10,753 nucleotides of DNA from Lachnospiraceae bacterium (GTDB lineage: Bacteria > Bacillota_A > Clostridia > Lachnospirales > Lachnospiraceae). The DNA lies in NCBI GenBank assembly GCA_017613055.1, contig JAGAES010000124.1, positions 1-10,753 on the forward strand, given 5' to 3'. The notes beneath the pieces were generated by a model, which saw nothing but the letters and a program-made list of their open reading frames with translations, made no database searches and was not told where the DNA came from. A program made the translations under genes and the position numbers. Below are positions 6,740-10,753 of this stretch, in pieces (positions within the stretch are counted from its first letter, which is position 1; each line of letters begins with the position of its first letter).

Positions 6740-8143
6740 TTATTTCTGCTGTGTTGTTTTGTTATACTGGTTGGCTTCTGCCTGCCAGACGCTCTCGTAT
6801 GTCCGAAGCACCTCCCGGCTGCTCATTCCGTTTATGAGTTCGCCGCACCAGTACACATTCCGGTCCTCGCCGAAGCTGTTCCCGGGATTCATCAAAAGCG
6901 GCCATTCCGAAACGACCATGCGAAGCGTTTCGTCAATCGTCCTCGAATCCGCCTCCTTATACGAAAGCGCGACTTTCCAGCTCTCATCGCTCTTCCTGTA
7001 TTCTTCCGGAACCGTCGTGTACCAGTCATAGGCATACAGGATGTCATCGAGAAGATCCCGCGTCGCGTCGCAGTTCGGAATGATTACGATATTCTCACGG
7101 ATTACGGCAACCGGGTGACCCACATCCGGCCCGTAGGGAAATGTGACGAATCCGAAGTCAATTTCTTCTCCGGACCATCCGGAAAGCCGTGCTCCCTGCC
7201 ATTCTTCATCGATATACAAGGCTGTCCTGCTTTGCGTAAACGCCTCCTTTGACCACTCCCACCACCAGTCGTCTCCTTGGGGCGCAGGCATATAGTACCC
7301 GCCGTCCGTCAGTTCATGGATGAAGTCAAACGCATGGAGAACTCTCGGGTCATCCGCATTCACTTTCCATAGTCCGGCTTCGTCCCTTTTTATGACATAG
7401 GTGTCATTGGATACAAGCACGGCATTCACAACCGTTTCATCCACGCCGGCAACCGCATAGATATCCGTCACTCCGTCGTTGTCGGTATCCTTTGTCAGAC
7501 TCTTACAAAGCTCTGTGAAAGTGTCCCAGTTCCATTTGCCTTCCTTCTGAAGGTCATAAACCAGTTCGTCGTTCAGCCCGAACATGCGGAATATCTCTTT
7601 GTTAAAGAATACGCCCGTGACATTTTCCGCGGTGACTCCGGCGGCAAATCCGTAGATTCCGCCGTTATAGCTCATGACTTCCCGGACCGCCTTGTTCCAT
7701 TTCGCATCATCGAAGTTTACGACGGTCGACTTGCTTACATCAAGCAGCAGGTCCTTCTCTGCGAAGCGTCCCACCCAGCGGCTGTCCAAAAGGATCAAAG
7801 ACGCAACCGGATTATTGTTGAGAATGGAGTCCGCCGCAAACTCAATATAATCCTGTCCCCATCCGTATTCCGGAATGCTCATCCGTTTAAACGTGAAGTC
7901 ATGCTCGGCTTCCGCCTTATGAAGCATCTTTAAAAGCGCCTTTTCATAATCGCTGTTCGCTTCTCCGAAGCTCTCACCGGTCCACCAGTCGAGGAACGTC
8001 ACTTCAAGCCCCCCGAGATCCCGGTTATCATTCTTCTTTGAAAACACCGTGTACTTAAGAATCAGTACTCCGAGCACGATAATCGAGGCGCTGAGCCCGA
8101 TGACGCCTGCCCAGAATACCACATCCCGCCAATCCTTTTTCAT
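6740..8143 (-). CDS. Orphan family 1 solute-binding protein with N-terminal signal anchor
   Basis: This 467-residue protein resembles extracellular sugar-binding proteins of family 1. A single hydrophobic helix at about 8-32 is followed by the basic stretch KYTVFSKKNDNR and no lipobox cysteine, so it is probably tethered by an uncleaved signal anchor. In the body are DWWTGESFGEANSDYEKAL (early binding lobe), a segment around AENVTGVFFNKEIFRMFGL, and a DxDxDG loop (Asp219, 221, 223, 227) of the calcium-binding type that recurs in these proteins. It has many Trp and Tyr residues (e.g. DDWWWEW at 291-297), often used to stack on sugars. The ATG at 8143 has GGGGGAG five bases upstream; an in-frame start at 8185 lies too near the promoter -10 and lacks a ribosome site. 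No permease is adjacent, so it may serve another importer or act as a sensor. Confidence 0.88.
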   Translation of the reverse strand: MKKDWRDVVFWAGVIGLSASIIVLGVLILKYTVFSKKNDNRDLGGLEVTFLDWWTGESFGEANSDYEKALLKMLHKAEAEHDFTFKRMSIPEYGWGQDYIEFAADSILNNNPVASLILLDSRWVGRFAEKDLLLDVSKSTVVNFDDAKWNKAVREVMSYNGGIYGFAAGVTAENVTGVFFNKEIFRMFGLNDELVYDLQKEGKWNWDTFTELCKSLTKDTDNDGVTDIYAVAGVDETVVNAVLVSNDTYVIKRDEAGLWKVNADDPRVLHAFDFIHELTDGGYYMPAPQGDDWWWEWSKEAFTQSRTALYIDEEWQGARLSGWSGEEIDFGFVTFPYGPDVGHPVAVIRENIVIIPNCDATRDLLDDILYAYDWYTTVPEEYRKSDESWKVALSYKEADSRTIDETLRMVVSEWPLLMNPGNSFGEDRNVYWCGELINGMSSREVLRTYESVWQAEANQYNKTTQQK

Positions 8144-8191
8144 TGTTTCTCCCCCTGCGGATATAGAATTCGGAAAATCTTCCAATTAATC

Positions 8192-8220
8192 AGTATACAG
8201 GATTCCCGGAAAAAGAGCAA
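8192..8220 (-). promoter_or_regulatory. Promoter of the orphan binding-protein gene
   Basis: On the - strand a -35 box TTGCTC (8220-8215) and a -10 box TATACT (8197-8192) are separated by 17 bases, giving a leader of about 42 bases before the ATG at 8143. It faces away from the FRG-gene promoter. Confidence 0.65.
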
Positions 8221-8231
8221 TACAATACTTC

Positions 8232-8260
8232 TTTTCTTTATCCGGAAAATGCGATATAAT
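8232..8260 (+). promoter_or_regulatory. Promoter of the FRG-domain gene
   Basis: A perfect -10 TATAAT (8255-8260) is preceded, 17 bases upstream, by only a poor -35 (TTTTCT, 8232-8237). Transcription would begin near 8267, very close to the start codons. The weak -35 suggests low or activator-dependent expression. Confidence 0.55.
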
Positions 8261-8283
8261 AGGTTCAGATTCCGGGAGAATCC

Positions 8284-8307
8284 ATGACCATGAGAGGTAC
8301 GCCATGA
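8284..8307 (+). CDS. Possible 7-codon leader peptide (MTMRGTP)
   Basis: An ATG at 8284 with GGGAG five bases upstream opens a 7-codon frame whose TGA overlaps the FRG start codon (ATGA at 8304-8307). It could couple initiation at the FRG gene to translation of the leader. The sequence is short enough for this to be chance, and the FRG start also has its own site GAGAGG six bases ahead. Confidence 0.3.
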   Translation: MTMRGTP

Positions 8308-9023
8308 TTACGATCGATATCAGCACAATCGACGAACTGCTTCAGTTCTTAAAAGCGCTTGCCGCAAGGCATCAGCAGGGACTCTGGTACCGCGGGGAGG
8401 AGAACTCGTCGCTGACGCTCGTTCCTTCCATCCAGCGGAGCGAGAAGCGTCTTGAGATTGAGCGGTTCATCACGAACGATTTCTATATCCGCGGAAAGCA
8501 GATTATGAAGAATCCGCCCGAGAAGCACGACTACTCCGGCTGGGTCGCTTTGATGCAGCACCACGGGCTTCCGACAAGAATGCTCGACTGGTCCCGCTCG
8601 CCGCTGATTGCGGTGTTCTTCGCGACCGAAACCTATCTGAAGAATCCCGGCATGGACGCCTGCGTCTGGGTGCTCGCGCCGAACCGCCTCAATGAGAAGG
8701 AAGGCTTCGGAAACTGCATCTATCCGATTGACGCGGACACCGCCCAGGAGATGCTCCTGCCGGCGTTCAAGCACCTGCACCATAATCCGGTGCTTGAGGA
8801 CAAGATTCTCGCCTGCTACTCGACCGACAGCCATCTGCGTCTCTACTCGCAGCAGGCCTGCTTCACGGTGCACAACTCGCTCCGCCGCCTCGAGGACATC
8901 TGCGACGACAACATGCTCTATAAAATCATTATTCCTTCCGACCGGAGAGAGTACTTCGTTGAGAGCCTGAGAGTGTTCGGCATCACCGAAGGTTCCCTCT
9001 ACCCGGACCTCGACCACATCTGA
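8304..9023 (+). CDS. FRG-domain protein
   Basis: This 239-residue soluble protein is made almost wholly of an FRG domain (Pfam FRG type). The core motifs are LWYRGEE (27-33), where the family usually has F/Y-R-G, then MQHHGLPTRMLDWSRSPLIA (84-103), one of the most conserved blocks, then the C-terminal QQACFTVHNS (183-192). It ends with GITEGSLYPDLDHI, also typical. There is no signal peptide or membrane helix, so it should be cytoplasmic. The biochemical role of FRG domains is not settled; some occur in mobile or defence-related islands, but nothing mobile is seen here. It is a single gene, divergent from the orphan binding protein. The ATG at 8304 is supported by GAGAGG six bases upstream. 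Confidence 0.87.
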   Translation: MITIDISTIDELLQFLKALAARHQQGLWYRGEENSSLTLVPSIQRSEKRLEIERFITNDFYIRGKQIMKNPPEKHDYSGWVALMQHHGLPTRMLDWSRSPLIAVFFATETYLKNPGMDACVWVLAPNRLNEKEGFGNCIYPIDADTAQEMLLPAFKHLHHNPVLEDKILACYSTDSHLRLYSQQACFTVHNSLRRLEDICDDNMLYKIIIPSDRREYFVESLRVFGITEGSLYPDLDHI

Positions 9024-9033
9024 CACGAGCTCC

Positions 9034-9082
9034 GCACGGTATACGATATCTGAGTGATTACATAATTACCGTGCTTTACGGT
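9034..9082. repeat. Overlapping inverted repeats after the FRG gene
   Basis: GCACGGTA (9034-9041) and TACCGTGC (9067-9074) are perfect 8-base arms around 25 bases. ACCGT (9068-9072) can instead pair with ACGGT (9078-9082) around GCTTT. The two pairings share bases and exclude each other. The tail TTGTATG is a poor U-tract, so this is at best a weak terminator for the FRG gene. Confidence 0.6.
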
Positions 9083-9094
9083 TTGTATGACCAA

Positions 9095-9168
9095 TCGGCT
9101 GATATCCGATTGTCGGAAAAACATCAAAAATTCGGCTGATTTCCGATTGTCGAAAAAGTATCAAAAAT
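9095..9168. repeat. 37-base tandem repeat, two copies
   Basis: Copy 1 (9095-9131) and copy 2 (9132-9168) match at 33 of 37 positions and abut exactly. Both start TCGGCTGAT and end TCAAAAAT. Copy 1 contains the hairpin AATCGG/CCGATT (from 9093) and an alternative TCCGA-TTG-TCGGA; these are partly eroded in copy 2. A period of 37 is not a multiple of three, which argues against coding. Copy 2 runs directly into the first GTACC hairpin. Confidence 0.88.
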
Positions 9169-9206
9169 GGTACCCTGCCGGCTGAATATGCCGGATGGGT
9201 ACCATT
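9166..9206 (-). terminator. Strong hairpin, probable terminator of the D-Ala ligase operon
   Basis: Arms AATGGTACCC (9166-9175) and GGGTACCATT (9197-9206) pair perfectly over 10 base pairs. Inside, across a 2x2 mismatch, CCGGC (9178-9182) pairs with GCCGG (9190-9194) around a 7-base loop. On the - strand the stem runs into ATTTTTGATACTTTTT, a usable U-tract, so it may end the ligase operon about 200 bases past its last stop. On the + strand the tail ATTATTTCATC is poorer. It is also the first member of the hairpin array. Confidence 0.6.
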
Positions 9207-9384
9207 ATTTCATCTATCTTTGGTATCAACCCTGTCTGATATTGGCAATGAGTACCAATCTGTTGCTTCAATATCAGTGCCATGAACTCTCGTGTGGTAC
9301 TCAGCCGCCGTTTCTAGGCATATGAGTACCAATTTCACTCAGAAACGTGGTACTCAAATCCTATAATCACCCATTTGATACCAC
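9166..9384. repeat. Array of four related hairpins with TGGTACTCA/TGAGTACCA arms
   Basis: Hairpin 1 is 9166-9206. Hairpin 2 pairs TTGGTATCA (9220-9228) with TGAGTACCAA (9249-9258) with one bulge. Hairpin 3 pairs TGGTACTCA (9295-9303) with TGAGTACCA (9323-9331) perfectly. Hairpin 4 pairs GTGGTACTCAAAT (9347-9359) with ATTTGATACCAC (9373-9384) with one bulge. The GTAC cores fall at 9170, 9199, 9223, 9252, 9297, 9326, 9350 and 9378, so the second set of four repeats the first at an offset of 126-127 bases. Function is unknown. Confidence 0.8.
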
Positions 9385-9407
9385 AAACCCCTCTCTGAAG
9401 TCATTTC

Positions 9408-9674
9408 TCAGATCTTTCCCGAGTACTTTCCGACCTTCTGGGCCTTATGTGAAAAGTTCTCAAGTTTGAGCGTATATTCCATTATTCTACACCTGTAGTA
9501 ATCTATCTGCTTCTGGTTTAATTTCCCCGCCGCCTTCAGCTCCTCATACTTCTTCTCAAGCTCCGCGAGATCCTCCTTGGTCGCGTCGCGGTAATTGTTC
9601 GATGCGTTCAGTTTAAGCCGCGTGACAATCTGCTCGAGCTGGCTGTGCGTCTGTTTCTGTAAGAAAGAAAACAT
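9408..9674 (-). CDS. Small coiled-coil protein of unknown function
   Basis: This 88-residue soluble protein has no signal peptide. Residues 33-80 are rich in Lys, Glu and Leu and look largely helical (EDLAELEKKYEELKAAGKLNQ, then YYRCRIMEYTLKLENF), suggesting a short coiled coil or helical hairpin. I recognise no family. Its ATG shares one base with the TAA of the D-Ala ligase gene (TAATG), with GGGGTG eight bases upstream inside that gene, so the two are co-transcribed and probably coupled in translation. That context hints at a role near cell-wall synthesis, but the sequence itself shows none. Confidence 0.75.
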   Translation of the reverse strand: MFSFLQKQTHSQLEQIVTRLKLNASNNYRDATKEDLAELEKKYEELKAAGKLNQKQIDYYRCRIMEYTLKLENFSHKAQKVGKYSGKI

Positions 9675-10753
9675 TACCGCTTCACCCCCTTGCTGCCTCC
9701 GAACGAAGCCGTATTCAGAATATTCGTATCAAAGGAAAATGTGATTGCCTGCTCCGTACGTACCCGTTTCAAAGCAAGCTTGATCATCCTCGTCAGCAGT
9801 TCCTTATACGGAACTCCGAGCGGTTCCCAGAGATAGAAAGCGAGCGAACCCGGAATTGTATTGATTTCGTTAAAGAACAGCTTGCCGTTATCGGAATCAA
9901 TCATGAAGTCGATCCGGGCGACGCCGTTACAGCCGAGCGCCTGGAACGCTTTAACCGCAAGACTGCGGATTTCCTCACGCATCTCCTTCGGAACGTCTGC
10001 GGGAATCTTCCTTGCGACGCTTGCCATACCCTTCTGACCGCTTCCTTTGGCGTTGCTGACGTATTTGTCCTCGTAGCTTAATATTTCCTCACTGTGCATC
10101 GGTTCTTCGATTTCTGAGGCTTCTGCGTCGTTCTCATCGCCGAGCACGGCACAGTTAATCTCTCTTAAATTCGAAATCGCATGCTCGACAAGCACCTTGG
10201 TTGCGTAGCGGAATGCATCGTCCATTGCCTGCGTCAGCGCTTCGCGGTCCTTCGCAACGCTGATGCCGACGCTCGAACCGAGGTTAACGGGCTTAACGAT
10301 GACCGGGTAGCCGAACGTCATTTCGACGGAGTCTAACATCGCGTCCAATTTGGCGTAATCGGAAAGCTTGTAAATCTTGCCGGGCAGCAGCGGAATGTCG
10401 TATTCCTTAAGCACGGCCTTCTGCACGAACTTCTCCATACCGACGGCCGACGCGGTCACGTCGCAGCCGACGAACGGAATGCCGACGGTCTTCAGATAGC
10501 CCTGAAGCGTTCCGTCTTCCACATTCGTGCCGTGCACTGCGGGAAATGCCACGTCAATCTCGACCGCTTTCTTTCCGCCGAACAGCTTCTGCGGAAACGG
10601 CTGAAGCAGGAACTTGCCGCCCTCGTTCACGAGAATGACTCTCTGCGAGCGTTTCAGAAGCGCCGGAATATCCTTGTAGCATTCGATCTTTCCGATGTCC
10701 TCGCCGATGTACATTTCATTCTTCTTGGTCAGATAAACCGGAAGGACGTCGTA
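9674..10753 (-). CDS. ddl: D-alanine--D-alanine ligase (N terminus beyond the right edge)
   Basis: This cytoplasmic ATP-grasp enzyme joins two D-alanines for the peptidoglycan stem peptide. The 359 visible residues include HGTNVEDGTLQG (10534-10499), the ATP-binding KPVNLGSSVGI (10294-10262), ARIDFMID with the D-Ala-binding Arg and a metal Asp, and NEINTIPG (9871-9848) with metal ligands Glu and Asn. In the mobile loop the sequence SYEDKY keeps the Lys-Tyr pair that, from E. coli DdlB (Tyr216), goes with dipeptide rather than D-lactate synthesis. The loop region carries an acidic insert (ENDAEASEIEEP). The frame stays open through the ATG at 10714 to the edge, reading YDVLPVYLTKKNE, a normal interior Ddl segment, so that ATG is not the start. 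The N-terminal substrate-binding Glu lies outside the window. Confidence 0.95.
   Translation of the reverse strand, partial: YDVLPVYLTKKNEMYIGEDIGKIECYKDIPALLKRSQRVILVNEGGKFLLQPFPQKLFGGKKAVEIDVAFPAVHGTNVEDGTLQGYLKTVGIPFVGCDVTASAVGMEKFVQKAVLKEYDIPLLPGKIYKLSDYAKLDAMLDSVEMTFGYPVIVKPVNLGSSVGISVAKDREALTQAMDDAFRYATKVLVEHAISNLREINCAVLGDENDAEASEIEEPMHSEEILSYEDKYVSNAKGSGQKGMASVARKIPADVPKEMREEIRSLAVKAFQALGCNGVARIDFMIDSDNGKLFFNEINTIPGSLAFYLWEPLGVPYKELLTRMIKLALKRVRTEQAITFSFDTNILNTASFGGSKGVKR

Larger units (their letters stand above)
9024..9407. other. 384-base gene-free stretch dense in inverted and tandem repeats
   Basis: No credible gene lies here on either strand. The stretch is visibly richer in A+T than the flanking genes. 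From left to right it holds a GCACGGTA/TACCGTGC inverted repeat overlapping a second hairpin, a 37-base tandem repeat, four related hairpins with GTACC-type arms, and a weak TCTGA/TCAGA pair (9394-9398, 9408-9412) across the stop of the small coiled-coil gene. It lies between convergent transcription units, so it would be the 3' untranslated region of the D-Ala ligase operon, a separate RNA, or a DNA-level element. Confidence 0.8.

Noticed and set aside
6599..7252. + strand frame of 217 codons
   Set aside because: It crosses the GntR promoter and a terminator stem and is antisense to the orphan binding-protein gene.
8349..9026. - strand frame opposite the FRG gene
   Set aside because: The + strand frame carries clear FRG motifs; the antisense product is a Val/Arg-rich artefact of GC-biased codons.
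9166..9206. T-box riboswitch, because of GGTACC words in hairpins
   Set aside because: The T-box consensus, specifier stem and downstream aminoacyl-tRNA or amino-acid gene are missing, and the words are arms of palindromes at the 3' side of genes.
9034..9206. Short - strand peptide across the 37-base repeat (containing FDVFPTIGYQPIGHTN)
   Set aside because: The 37-base period shifts frame between copies, no ribosome site was found, and the sequence is explained better as non-coding repeat.
9095..9384. CRISPR array
   Set aside because: Only two copies of the 37-base unit exist and they abut without spacers; the GTACC elements alternate in orientation and no cas genes are present.
9166..9384. 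Integron attC sites
   Set aside because: The arms lack the conserved RYYYAAC/GTTRRRY core sites and there is no integrase or gene cassette.
10712..10714. ATG at 10714 as the D-Ala ligase start
   Set aside because: The frame continues to the window edge as normal Ddl sequence, and the N-terminal domain with its catalytic Glu would otherwise be missing.
9674..10753. Vancomycin-resistance type D-Ala--D-Lac ligase
   Set aside because: The mobile loop keeps the Lys-Tyr pair of dipeptide-forming ligases and no vanH or vanX genes are next to it in the visible part.
3790..10753. A combined cell-wall stress island linking the YtrA-type exporter and D-Ala ligase
   Set aside because: The two units are separated by about 3 kb with unrelated genes, own promoters and no shared operator; proximity alone is not evidence.

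Overview
The window suggests a gut-type, low-to-mid GC Firmicute of the order Clostridiales/Lachnospirales. The reasons are AGGAGG-like ribosome sites, TTGACA/TATAAT-type promoters, Cys-anchored lipoproteins with Thr/Pro linkers, a YtrA-type GntR regulator with its ABC exporter, and clostridial-style family 1 solute-binding proteins. The species cannot be named from the sequence alone. The window holds ten protein genes, none of them RNA genes, and no recognisable insertion sequence or CRISPR array.

Left part (+ strand, 1-2747): the end of a sugar-type ABC importer operon. It runs from the C-terminal end of a MalF/UgpA-like permease, through a complete MalG/UgpE-like permease, to a solute-binding lipoprotein that also carries a C-terminal membrane helix. 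No terminator is visible after it. Ten bases later a strong promoter with a structured leader drives a separate Thr/Pro-linker lipoprotein with two probable OB-fold domains (2873-3727). Its codon use differs from its neighbours and looks like that of a highly expressed gene. A strong hairpin terminator closes this unit.

Middle part (- strand, 6689 down to 3790): a four-gene operon of the YtrABC type, with a 127-residue GntR repressor, an ABC ATPase and two paralogous ABC-2 membrane proteins. The genes overlap or nearly touch. A perfect 8+8 base inverted repeat covers the -10 box, which points to autorepression. Upstream, a monocistronic - strand gene encodes an orphan family 1 binding protein held by an N-terminal signal anchor instead of a lipid. 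Its terminator directly abuts the GntR promoter.

Right part: an FRG-domain gene (+) is transcribed divergently from the orphan binding protein. Beyond it, D-alanine--D-alanine ligase (cut by the right edge) and a small coiled-coil protein form a - strand pair. Between the FRG gene and this pair lie about 384 bases without a gene. This stretch is the most unusual part of the window. It holds a 37-base tandem repeat followed by four related hairpins built on TGGTACTCA/TGAGTACCA arms, arranged as a degenerate 127-base duplication, with a second set of interleaved stems that place TGAGTACCAAT in loops. It looks like a structured non-coding element or a protein-binding palindrome array, and I could not assign it to a known family.
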